The position numbers and the translations under genes are program-made. A stretch of 12,447 nt of DNA from an uncultured Collinsella sp. (lineage in GTDB: Bacteria; Actinomycetota; Coriobacteriia; Coriobacteriales; Coriobacteriaceae): positions 1 to 12,447 of the forward strand of contig URNJ01000045.1 in NCBI GenBank assembly GCA_900549215.1, read 5' to 3'. Shown piece by piece: positions 1 to 6,141 of the stretch. Below the pieces are notes generated by a model. It did not search any database. It was given only the letters and a program-made list of their open reading frames with translations, and had not been told where the DNA came from. Position 1 is the stretch's first letter, and each line of letters starts with the position of its first letter.

Positions 1-1377
1 GTTGTACCAGGTATACACTGAAGGCAGCACGAGCAGCGCGATTACCACCACCAGCGCGCAGGGCGCCTTAAGCAGGCGCAGCACATCGCGCTTGAGCGCG
101 GCGCCGGCGGCGTCAATGGCGCGCTGACTTCGAATCACGCGCACGCGGCAGCCCTCGGGCATGCTGCGGGGCACGCGGCACTCGATGATGTCGCCCGCGG
201 CGGCATCATCGGCGGCGATGGTGGTCAGGAACTGGTCGAACTCATCGTCATGGCGAAGCTCCAGCAGGTCGCCCTTGCCAACGGGCTCAAACAACTCAAT
301 GCGGGCGATGGCAGCGCGGCGACGGCGGTCGTCGGGCTTGAGCCCGCGCACATCGCGGTTGGCCAGACGGCTGCCCAGCACCGTGCCCACGATCTGGCCG
401 CGGTTGTTGGAGCGCTCGTAGCTCATCATCTCGTCGCCCGAGGTACCGTCCTGATAGGCGTGCGTAAAGTCGCGGTTAAAGCAGCGCTTGAGCTGGCGCT
501 GGCGGGCGGCATCCTCATCCTTAGAGGTCGAAACATCGGCAAGCATGTCATCAATCTGATGACGATACACGTCGACGATGGAATACACGTAATCAGGCGC
601 CTTCATGCGGCCCTCGAGCTTGAGCGATGCGGCGCCGGCGTCATACAGACGGCGAACAAGCTGCGAAGTGTTGGTGTCGCGTGGGCACAGCGCGCGCTCG
701 CGACCGGCGGGGGAGAGCGCGCGACCGTTCTCGTCGATTAGTTCGTAAGGCAGGCGACAAGGCTGAGCGCACATGCCGCGATTGGCCGAGCGGCCCGCCA
801 TGGCAAAGCTCGACAGCAGGCATAGACCCGAGTAGCAAAAGCAGATGGCGCCGTGGCTAAAGACCTCAAGGTCAACATCGGGCGCAGCGTCGTGAATGGT
901 GGCAATCTCGTCGATGGAAAGCTCGCGCGAGAGGGTCACGCGGTCGGCGCCCTGCTCACGGCACCAGATGGTTCCGCGGTCGTCATGGATGTTCGCCTGG
1001 GTCGAGATGTGTGTCTCGATGCCGGGCATGGTGCGCTTGACCTCAAAGAACAGGCCCCAGTCCTGGATGATGAAGGCGTCGGCGCCCAGCGTGGAGCAGC
1101 GATGGATGAGTTGCAGTGCATCGCTCATCTCGGACTGCTTGATGACGATGTTGACCGTGACGTAGACGCGCGAGCCGGCTAGATGCGCGGCGCGGCAGGC
1201 CTGCTCAAAGGCCTCGTCGGTAAAGTTCGTTGCCTTGCGGCGGGCGTTGAAGCTGCCCATACCGCAGTAGATGGCGTCTGCCCCGGCGGCGAGCGCGGCG
1301 GCAAAGGGCTCCGGGCCTCCGGCGGGGGCCAAAAGCTCGGGCCTGCGGTTGGTGGTTCGGCTGGCGGTTGCGGTCAT
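1..1377 (-). CDS. U32-family peptidase/hydroxylase-like protein, apparently fused to a YhgE/Pip-type membrane domain; C-terminus off the window
   Basis: The frame starts at the ATG at 1377-1375 (AAAGG-type ribosome site just upstream) and stays open for 459 codons to the left edge. The U32 signature is at residues 171-189 (EVFSHGAICFCYSGLCLLS). Cys179, Cys186, Cys203 and Cys207 are the likely Fe-S ligands, and LKLEGRMKAPDYVYS follows. The N-terminal PAGGPEPFAAAL stretch is also typical. Family members once called collagenase-like proteases include the RNA hydroxylation proteins TrhP/YegQ and RlhA/YdcP, so a tRNA or rRNA modification role is as likely as proteolysis. After about residue 425 the same frame continues into ALKRDVLRLLKAP, a hydrophobic segment and LPSVYTWYN (residues 451-459). 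That resembles the N-terminus of YhgE/Pip membrane proteins, not a U32 tail. No stop or convincing new start separates the two parts. The U32 call is firm; the fusion is read directly but its biological reality is open. Confidence 0.88.
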   Translation of the reverse strand, partial: MTATASRTTNRRPELLAPAGGPEPFAAALAAGADAIYCGMGSFNARRKATNFTDEAFEQACRAAHLAGSRVYVTVNIVIKQSEMSDALQLIHRCSTLGADAFIIQDWGLFFEVKRTMPGIETHISTQANIHDDRGTIWCREQGADRVTLSRELSIDEIATIHDAAPDVDLEVFSHGAICFCYSGLCLLSSFAMAGRSANRGMCAQPCRLPYELIDENGRALSPAGRERALCPRDTNTSQLVRRLYDAGAASLKLEGRMKAPDYVYSIVDVYRHQIDDMLADVSTSKDEDAARQRQLKRCFNRDFTHAYQDGTSGDEMMSYERSNNRGQIVGTVLGSRLANRDVRGLKPDDRRRRAAIARIELFEPVGKGDLLELRHDDEFDQFLTTIAADDAAAGDIIECRVPRSMPEGCRVRVIRSQRAIDAAGAALKRDVLRLLKAPCALVVVIALLVLPSVYTWYN

Positions 1378-1578
1378 ATCCTGCCTTTCAAAATGCTCAG
1401 ATACTCAAAAGTATAGTGGTGCCGTTGCGGTGGACGATGCCCACAGCCTAAGCAGGACAAAGTCTTCAGCAGCCTCTCGGGAAAAGGGATCAGTTTTCAG
1501 GCAGGTCGCCAGTCACGCCGCTCATCGGCCCGTACGCGCCGTTGGGCGATAAAATATTCTCGCAGCGTGATAATAATC

Positions 1579-1607
1579 TTGCATTACGCGGAAACCTTGA
1601 GTACCAT
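1579..1607 (+). promoter_or_regulatory. Candidate ridA promoter
   Basis: TTGCAT and TACCAT are separated by exactly 17 bases, matching the sigma70 consensus at 3 of 6 and 4 of 6 positions. A start site near 1614 would put the leader hairpin at 1617-1662 at the very 5' end of the message. The match is modest and unproven. Confidence 0.3.
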
Positions 1608-1616
1608 CCCAATCAA

Positions 1617-1662
1617 GCGCGGTGTTCAGACCGAACTGTGCCTCCCGGTGTGAACGCCGCGC
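1617..1662 (+). promoter_or_regulatory. Long hairpin in the ridA leader
   Basis: GCGCGGTGTTCA (1617-1628) pairs with TGAACGCCGCGC (1651-1662) as a 12-bp stem with one G-U pair. Inside it, ACCG (1630-1633) can pair with CGGT (1646-1649), leaving a 12-base loop. No T-run follows, so it is not a classical terminator. It lies 34 bases upstream of the ridA start codon and could stabilise the transcript or modulate translation. Confidence 0.5.
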
Positions 1663-1684
1663 TCACGCTTTCTCAACTGATCGT

Positions 1685-1690
1685 AAGGAG
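1685..1690 (+). promoter_or_regulatory. Ribosome binding site of ridA
   Basis: AAGGAG sits six bases before the ATG at 1697. It decides the start against an in-frame ATG at 1622, which has no such site and would add an unconserved, Cys/Arg-rich extension. Confidence 0.85.
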
Positions 1691-1696
1691 ATAAAC

Positions 1697-2074
1697 ATGA
1701 GCAAGACCGTCGTGTCTTCCGATAACGCACCCGCAGCCATCGGCCCGTATTCCCCCGGTATCCAGGCCGGCAACATGGTGTTCCTGTCCGGCCAGCTGGG
1801 CATCGATCCCGCGACCGGCAAGATGCCCGAGGGCGTCGAGGCCCAGGCCAAGCAGTCCCTCGCCAACGTCGAGGCCTTGCTGACCGCTGCCGGCGCCACC
1901 TTTGCCGATGTCGTCAAGACCACGGTCTACCTGGCCGACATCGCCGACTTCGCTGCCGTGAACGAGATCTACGCCTCCAAGTTCGAGGCTCCGTTCCCCG
2001 CGCGCAGCGCCTTCCAGGTTGCCGCCCTTCCGGCTGGCGGTCTGGTCGAGATCGAGGTCGTCGCCGCTCTCTAA
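1697..2074 (+). CDS. ridA: RidA family enamine/imine deaminase
   Basis: This is a 125-residue protein, the usual length for the RidA/YjgF/UK114 family, recognisable along its whole length. GPYSPGIQAGNMVFLSGQLGIDP is near the N-terminus, PARSAFQVAALP carries the family arginine, and the end is VEIEVVAAL with the conserved glutamate. RidA hydrolyses 2-aminoacrylate and related enamines or imines released by PLP enzymes, protecting other PLP enzymes from damage; it acts as a cytoplasmic trimer. The gene has its own strong ribosome site and ends just before a bidirectional terminator, so it is probably monocistronic. It faces the regulator at 2187-2843 and lies beside a purine-degradation cluster. 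In related clusters the later pathway includes 2,3-diaminopropionate ammonia-lyase (YgeX), which makes 2-aminoacrylate, so a supporting role is plausible. That link is inference, since ygeX is not visible here. Confidence 0.95.
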   Translation: MSKTVVSSDNAPAAIGPYSPGIQAGNMVFLSGQLGIDPATGKMPEGVEAQAKQSLANVEALLTAAGATFADVVKTTVYLADIADFAAVNEIYASKFEAPFPARSAFQVAALPAGGLVEIEVVAAL

Positions 2075-2103
2075 GGCGTTGGCCACAACTAAACATGACA
2101 TGC

Positions 2104-2142
2104 AAAAAGACCCTGCAGCGCGTGCGAGCTGCAGGGTCTTTT
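2104..2142. terminator. Bidirectional intrinsic terminator between ridA and the regulator
   Basis: GACCCTGCAGC (2109-2119) and GCTGCAGGGTC (2128-2138) form a perfect 11-bp stem with an 8-base loop. A run of five A precedes it and TTTT follows, so it can end transcription in both directions: ridA from the left and the convergent regulator gene from the right. Confidence 0.93.
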
Positions 2143-2186
2143 GTCAAGTGACGGGTCGCTTGTGGAGCCGCGCTCCATTTTGCTCG

Positions 2187-2843
2187 TTAGCCCTCCTTGC
2201 GAACTTTTTGCAGGTAGCGGTAGACGCTGGGCTCCGAGATGCCCAGCGCGGTGGCGGCGCAGGCCACGGCGCCCTTGAGCATGAACACCCCGTTGCCGTT
2301 GAGGTGGCGAATGACGTCCACGCGGTCGCTCTGACCAAGCGACGCTACATCCAGCCCGCGCGCGCTCAGCAACTCGGCAATGCTGCGGTCGATGAGCTCC
2401 TGTGTGGACTCCGAAAGGCTTTCGACCTCGATAGGGGCGGGCTCCGTGCGCGTCGGCGCTGCGTCGAAGCACGCCATGAGCTGCTGCGCCATGGCGTTGA
2501 TGGAGCGTACTGTGGAAAGGTCGGTGTTGACGCAGAGCATACCGACGATCTCGTCATTCTCGCGGATAAAGTACGTCGCTGACTCCAACGTCTTGCCGCC
2601 GGCACCGCGCCCCTCGTAGCCCGTAATAAACGGCAGGTCGCGATACTTGGGGTCGTGCATGATCTTGAGCGCCAGATCGGTGGCGGGGCCGCCGACCTTG
2701 CGGCCGCTCACGATGCCGTTGCGAATATCGACGATGGCGTGGTCGGGATCCGAGAAATCGTGCAGCACGATTTCACTGTTTTTGCCGAGTATCTGCTCCA
2801 GAAAATCGACCATCGGCAAAAAGCGGCGTACGGTCTCGTTCAC
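2187..2843 (-). CDS. YheO/DauR-like transcriptional regulator (PAS-like domain plus C-terminal helix-turn-helix)
   Basis: The protein has 218 residues when started at the GTG at 2843. Residues about 8-118 form the YheO-type PAS-like domain (FLPMVDFLEQILGKNSEIVLHDF, then ESATYFIRENDEIVGMLCVN). Residues about 185-212 (from GVFMLKGAVACAA to EPSVYRYL) form the helix-turn-helix characteristic of this family. E. coli YheO and Pseudomonas DauR share this layout; DauR responds to D-arginine catabolism, so a small-molecule ligand is likely. The gene is transcribed away from the permease-ssnA-ygfK-xdh genes across a 352-base control region, which makes it the best candidate local regulator of that cluster. 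It is convergent with ridA. An upstream in-frame ATG at 2984 is rejected because it lacks a ribosome site and would add about 47 unconserved residues. Ligand and direction of control are unknown. Confidence 0.9.
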   Translation of the reverse strand: MNETVRRFLPMVDFLEQILGKNSEIVLHDFSDPDHAIVDIRNGIVSGRKVGGPATDLALKIMHDPKYRDLPFITGYEGRGAGGKTLESATYFIRENDEIVGMLCVNTDLSTVRSINAMAQQLMACFDAAPTRTEPAPIEVESLSESTQELIDRSIAELLSARGLDVASLGQSDRVDVIRHLNGNGVFMLKGAVACAATALGISEPSVYRYLQKVRKEG

Positions 2844-2849
2844 GGGCAA

Positions 2850-2856
2850 CTCCTTT
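2850..2856 (-). promoter_or_regulatory. Ribosome binding site fixing a GTG start for the regulator
   Basis: On the minus strand AAAGGAG lies six bases before GTG (2843-2841). The family domain begins about seven residues later, which supports this start over the upstream ATGs at 2984 and 2894. Confidence 0.85.
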
Positions 2857-2976
2857 GAGTGAAATCGGAAATGTTCATAACAATTTTTTCTCATGGTAAC
2901 ACGCTGCCCATCATCTCGTATATCCGCAGGTACATTGCGTAATACAGATGAGCGGTAGATATTTGGCGGTAAACGG

Positions 2977-3006
2977 TTGACCAAAAGAAAAGTTAGATGT
3001 TATTTT
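2977..3006 (+). promoter_or_regulatory. Candidate upstream promoter for the permease
   Basis: TTGACC (2977-2982) and TATTTT (3001-3006) with an 18-base spacer match the sigma70 consensus at 5 of 6 and 4 of 6. It would give a leader of about 180 bases and is an alternative or addition to the promoter at 3080-3108. The TTGACC word is also part of the repeated TTGACCA motif, so it may instead be an operator. Confidence 0.3.
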
Positions 3007-3079
3007 GACCAGACACTTTCATGACCTGCGGAAATGCGTTAATTCAACTGAAGAATAGTCTGATAACAAAAAATTATTA

Positions 3080-3108
3080 TTGAGAATGAGAATCATCTTT
3101 AATACGAT
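3080..3108 (+). promoter_or_regulatory. Probable sigma70 promoter of the permease, overlapped by a Fur-box-like sequence
   Basis: TTGAGA (3080-3085) and TACGAT (3103-3108) are separated by exactly 17 bases, matching the consensus at 5 of 6 and 4 of 6. A start near 3115 would give a leader of about 80 bases. The 19 bases 3082-3100 match the classical Fur box at 14 of 19 positions by eye and fill the space between -35 and -10, the usual place for a repressor. Confidence 0.5.
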
Positions 3109-3195
3109 ATGCAATGAAGGCACAACCTCAACCCCGCACTGCGTCACAATAGAGCGTTAGATGCGAAAACAACTACTTCGAGGATTGGTGGTCAA

Positions 3196-4590
3196 ATGAC
3201 CCAGGAGACGGTTACGAACGGCACTGAAGCCCTGTTCACTCGCGAAGGCATGCCTCCCGTTAAGGAAATGATCCCGTGTGCCCTTCAGCACGTACTGGCA
3301 TCGTTTGCCGGCATCATTACCCCGGCGGTCATCATGGCCGGCGTCTACGGCTTTAATAGCCAGCAGAGCACCGACATCATCCAGGTCGCGCTCATTCTTT
3401 CGGCGATCGATACGGCCCTTCAGGCCTTCGCTCCCTTCCGTCGCATCGGCGGCGGCCTGCCCATCGTCATGGGCGTTTCGTTCGCGTTCCTGCCGGCCCT
3501 GCAGGCCATGGGTGCCTCGGGCTTTAGCTTTGGTGCGCTGCTGGGTGGCGAGATCGTCGGCGGCGCCGTCGCGGTCCTCTTTGGTCTGGCCTACAGCAAG
3601 ATCAAGTGGCTGTTCCCACCCGTCGTGACCGGTACGGTCATCTTCTCCATTGGCGTCTCTCTCTATCCCACGGCCGTCAAGTATATGGCCGGCGGTATGG
3701 GTACGCCGCTGTGGGGCACCCCGCAGGCCTGGTGCGTCGCTCTTATCACCTTCGCCGTGGTCTTTGCGCTCGCCAACTTTGGCAAGGGCACGCTCAAGCT
3801 GGGATCCGTGTTCTTTGGCATGATCGTTGGCATGATCGTCTCCATCCCCTTTGGCATGATCGACTTCTCCAGCGTCGCCACCGCTCAGGTCTTCGCCCTT
3901 CCCAAGCTCATGCCCTACGCGCTCGAGTTTGATCCCGAGGTCTGCATTACCCTCGCCGTCGTGTTCCCCATGGTTGCTATTCAGGTTATCGGTGACGTCT
4001 CCGCCGCCTGCCTGGGCTCCATCGACCGTATGCCCACCGAGCGTGAGCTCTCCGGCGCTATCGTGTCCCAGGGCCTCACCTCTATGGTCGGCGGCCTGCT
4101 GGGCGGTCTTCCCACCAGCGCCCTTGGCCAGAATGTGGGCATCATCTGCTCCAACAAGGTCGTCAACAAGTGGGTCTTTGTGATCATCGCGGCCGTCTTT
4201 GCCATCGCCGGCCTGTTCCCGCAGCTTTCTGCCGTCCTTTCCGCTATCCCGCAGCCCGTCATCGGCGGCGCGACCGTCGGCGTCTTTGGCACCATCACCA
4301 TGAACGGCGTGCGCATGTTCACCCGCGAGGGCCTCACGCAGCGCACTACCACTATCGTCGGCACCTCCGTCGTCTTTGGCCTGGGTATCTGGATGGCCAG
4401 CGGTTGCCTTGCCGGCGAGGGTATGCCCGCCTGGGTGTCCACCGTCATCGGCTCCAATGCCGTAACCCCCACCGCCATCATGGCCATTGTCCTTAACCTG
4501 ATCCTTCCGCAGACGCCGGTCGTGGCTCAGCATATCGATGCTGCCAAGGACGCTGCCGTGGATCTGGTCTTGCCCGAGAGCAAGAAGTAA
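3196..4590 (+). CDS. NCS2-family nucleobase (xanthine/uracil-type) permease
   Basis: This 464-residue, strongly hydrophobic protein has many membrane segments and the length typical of the NCS2/NAT (SLC23) family, which imports purines or pyrimidines with protons. The NAT signature is at residues 312-321 (QNVGIICSNK), with asparagine where threonine is usual. The preceding GGLLGGLPTSAL and the IGD motif (Asp267) also align with E. coli XanQ. Two acidic positions important in XanQ, Glu272 and Asp304, appear as Gln263 and Gln292. It is the first gene after the divergent control region and directly precedes ssnA, so the likely substrate is a purine such as urate or xanthine; the exact substrate cannot be read from sequence. 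The ATG at 3196 has AGGA and GGTGG upstream and is embedded in the palindrome GGTCAAATGACC. Confidence 0.93.
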   Translation: MTQETVTNGTEALFTREGMPPVKEMIPCALQHVLASFAGIITPAVIMAGVYGFNSQQSTDIIQVALILSAIDTALQAFAPFRRIGGGLPIVMGVSFAFLPALQAMGASGFSFGALLGGEIVGGAVAVLFGLAYSKIKWLFPPVVTGTVIFSIGVSLYPTAVKYMAGGMGTPLWGTPQAWCVALITFAVVFALANFGKGTLKLGSVFFGMIVGMIVSIPFGMIDFSSVATAQVFALPKLMPYALEFDPEVCITLAVVFPMVAIQVIGDVSAACLGSIDRMPTERELSGAIVSQGLTSMVGGLLGGLPTSALGQNVGIICSNKVVNKWVFVIIAAVFAIAGLFPQLSAVLSAIPQPVIGGATVGVFGTITMNGVRMFTREGLTQRTTTIVGTSVVFGLGIWMASGCLAGEGMPAWVSTVIGSNAVTPTAIMAIVLNLILPQTPVVAQHIDAAKDAAVDLVLPESKK

Positions 4591-4607
4591 CCAATTCGGT
4601 GCTATTC

Positions 4608-4637
4608 GTCGGCGGACGCATCGCCTCGTCCGCCGAC
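4608..4637 (+). terminator. Intercistronic hairpin after the permease gene (no T-run)
   Basis: GTCGGCGGACG (4608-4618) and CGTCCGCCGAC (4627-4637) form a perfect 11-bp stem with the 8-base loop CATCGCCT, 17 bases after the stop codon. Without a T-run it is more likely a 3'-end stabiliser, processing site or partial terminator. A related hairpin follows ssnA. Confidence 0.5.
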
Positions 4638-4773
4638 GTCATGCGGCGCCAAGCCGCACTTCAAAGGGTTTGTCCCTTTGGTGAAGCGTTGACGGGAGAG
4701 GGCCCGTTTCCGGTGTAGGCCGGCGCTTCGCACTCCGCCATGTCAGAGGTGTCAAACCCCGCCCCTGATGTTG

Positions 4774-4780
4774 AAGGGAG
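4774..4780 (+). promoter_or_regulatory. Ribosome binding site of ssnA
   Basis: AAGGGAG lies five bases before the ATG at 4786. It overrides an in-frame ATG at 4768, which sits inside a predicted hairpin and upstream of this site. Confidence 0.8.
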
Positions 4781-4785
4781 CATCC

Positions 4786-6141
4786 ATGCTTCTGGTCGCT
4801 AACGGTTCCGTCTTTACTCGCAACGCTCAGACCCCGTTCATTCCAAACGGTGCGGTCGCCATTGACGGAGATACGATCGTCGAAGTAGGTCCCGAGTGCG
4901 AGCTCAAGGCCAAGTACCCGGATGCCGAGTACGTCGACGCCCAGGGCAACCTCATCATGCCCGGACTTATCAACTGCCACACCCACATCTACTCGGGTCT
5001 GGCCCGCGGCCTTGCCATTAAGGGCTGCAACCCCACCAACTTCCTGGAGAATCTTGAGCAGCAGTGGTGGAAGATCGATGACAACCTGACGCTCGACGGC
5101 ACCAAGGCCAGCGCCTATGCCACGATTCTTGACTCCATCCGCGATGGCGTCACCACGATCTTCGATCACCATGCGAGCTTCTGCGAGATCCCGGGAAGCC
5201 TCTTCACCATTAAGGACGCAGCTCAGGAGCTGGGCATGCGTTCGTGCCTGTGCTACGAGGTCTCTGATCGCCGCGGCCAGGAAAAATGCGACCAGGCCAT
5301 TGCCGAGAACGCCGAGTTTGCCCAGTGGGCCGCCAAGGAGCGTCACGATAACGATAACCACATGATCGCCGCCATGTTTGGCGGTCACGCCACCTTTACG
5401 CTGTCGGACGAGACCATGGACAAGATGGCTGAGGCCAACAACGGCCTGACCGGCTTCCACATCCATGTGTGCGAGGGCATGAACGACGTGTGGGATTCCC
5501 GCCTCAACCGCGGTGGCATCAGCCCCGTCGAGCGCCTGCTGCAGCACAACCTGCTGGGTCCCGACACCATGCTGGGCCACTGCATCCACGTGACGCCTGC
5601 CGAGATGGATATCGTCAAGGAGTCCGGCACCTGGCTCGTCAACAACCCCGAATCCAATATGGGCAACGCCGTGGGCTGCGCCCCCGTGCTCGAATTCTTC
5701 CGCCGCGGCATTCCTGTGTGCATGGGTACCGACGCCTACACCCACGATATGCTCGAGAGCCTTAAGGTCTTCCTGATCATTCAGCGCCACAACGCCGCCA
5801 TGCCCAACGTGGGCTGGTGCGAGGCCATGACCATGCTGTTCGAGAACAACGCCAAGATGGCGAGCAAGTACTTCGATCGCAAGCTCGGTGTGCTCGAGGC
5901 CGGCGCTGCCGCCGACGTCATCGTCATGGACTACAAGCCCTTTACGCCGCTGAGCGAGGAGAACATCGACGGCCACATGCTCTTTGGCATGATGGGCAAA
6001 AACTGCCGCACCACCATCATCAACGGCCGCGTCCTGTACAAGGATCGCGAGTTCGTTGGGATTGATGAGGACAAGATCAACGCGTGGACCATGGCTGAGT
6101 CCAAGAAGCTCTGGAGCACGCTCAACGATCGCGCCTACTAA
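4786..6141 (+). CDS. ssnA: SsnA putative metal-dependent aminohydrolase
   Basis: This 451-residue amidohydrolase-superfamily protein belongs to the SsnA group, near guanine deaminase and the chlorohydrolases. The expected metal-site motifs are present in order: His65-x-His67 in PGLINCHTHIYSGLARG, His227-x-x-Glu230 in GFHIHVCEG, His265 in LGHCIHVT, and Asp316 in MGTDAYTHDMLES. A typical C-terminal amidohydrolase tail follows (LGVLEAGAAADVIVMDYKPF). SsnA genes accompany ygfK and selenium-dependent molybdenum hydroxylases and belong to the anaerobic purine/urate catabolic cluster. A hydrolytic deamination or ring-opening step is therefore likely, but the substrate is not settled by sequence. It lies between the permease and ygfK, with structured gaps of 195 and 148 bases on its two sides, unlike the tight spacing further downstream. 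All catalytic residues seem intact. Confidence 0.95.
   Translation: MLLVANGSVFTRNAQTPFIPNGAVAIDGDTIVEVGPECELKAKYPDAEYVDAQGNLIMPGLINCHTHIYSGLARGLAIKGCNPTNFLENLEQQWWKIDDNLTLDGTKASAYATILDSIRDGVTTIFDHHASFCEIPGSLFTIKDAAQELGMRSCLCYEVSDRRGQEKCDQAIAENAEFAQWAAKERHDNDNHMIAAMFGGHATFTLSDETMDKMAEANNGLTGFHIHVCEGMNDVWDSRLNRGGISPVERLLQHNLLGPDTMLGHCIHVTPAEMDIVKESGTWLVNNPESNMGNAVGCAPVLEFFRRGIPVCMGTDAYTHDMLESLKVFLIIQRHNAAMPNVGWCEAMTMLFENNAKMASKYFDRKLGVLEAGAAADVIVMDYKPFTPLSEENIDGHMLFGMMGKNCRTTIINGRVLYKDREFVGIDEDKINAWTMAESKKLWSTLNDRAY

Larger units (their letters stand above)
1378..1696. other. Divergent intergenic region between the U32 gene and ridA
   Basis: This 319-base gap holds the upstream regions of two divergent genes. 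On the minus strand, TATACT (plus positions 1415-1410) could be a -10 for the U32 gene, but no good -35 is visible. On the plus strand, TTGCAT (1579-1584) and TACCAT (1602-1607) with a 17-base spacer form a modest sigma70-like candidate for ridA. A strong hairpin at 1617-1662 follows. I see no small gene, tRNA or mobile-element end in the remainder. Confidence 0.5.
2844..3195. promoter_or_regulatory. Divergent control region between the regulator and the purine cluster
   Basis: This 352-base, AT-richer stretch holds no gene that I can support. It contains three exact copies of TTGACCA (2977-2983 and 3005-3011 on plus, 3189-3195 on minus). The last lies within the palindrome GGTCAAATGACC across the permease start codon. 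Two dispersed arms, CCGCAGGT (2924-2931) and ACCTGCGG (3024-3031), form an inverted repeat. GCGGTA occurs twice (2952-2957, 2966-2971). A promoter with a Fur-like box lies at 3080-3108. Together these suggest binding sites for the divergent regulator and perhaps a metal-responsive one. Confidence 0.55.
4591..4785 (+). other. Structured 195-base gap and leader upstream of ssnA
   Basis: Besides the 11-bp hairpin at 4608-4637, I see TGCGGC/GCCGCA (4642-4658) and CTTC/GAAG enclosing AAAGGG/CCCTTT (4659-4686). A 10-position stem pairs 4740-4749 with 4762-4771, with one mismatch and two G-U pairs, and ends two bases before the ssnA ribosome site. No clear promoter is visible. The density of pairing suggests an attenuator or RNA-level control, but it matches no riboswitch class I can identify. 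Confidence 0.4.

Noticed and set aside
1622..1696. N-terminal extension of RidA from the ATG at 1622
   Set aside because: The extension lies in the leader hairpin, lacks a ribosome site and would make the protein longer than the compact family.
2187..2984. A longer regulator starting at an ATG at 2984
   Set aside because: There is no ribosome site, and the added 47 residues are unlike the family and would consume the control region. GTG at 2843 has AAAGGAG six bases upstream.
2844..3195. A purine riboswitch in the permease leader
   Set aside because: I looked for the conserved core of the guanine/adenine aptamer and did not find its paired loops or the expected junction; other purine-sensing classes could not be tested by eye.
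4768..4785. ssnA starting at the ATG at 4768
   Set aside because: The ATG is upstream of the only good ribosome site (4774-4780) and inside a predicted stem; the family N-terminus starts at the ATG at 4786.
3157..5976. Minus-strand frames of 458 and 445 codons opposite the permease and ssnA
   Set aside because: Both are antisense shadows. The translated sequences are biased (Asp/Gly/His or Val/Gly/His) and match nothing I recognise, while the plus strand carries clear families.
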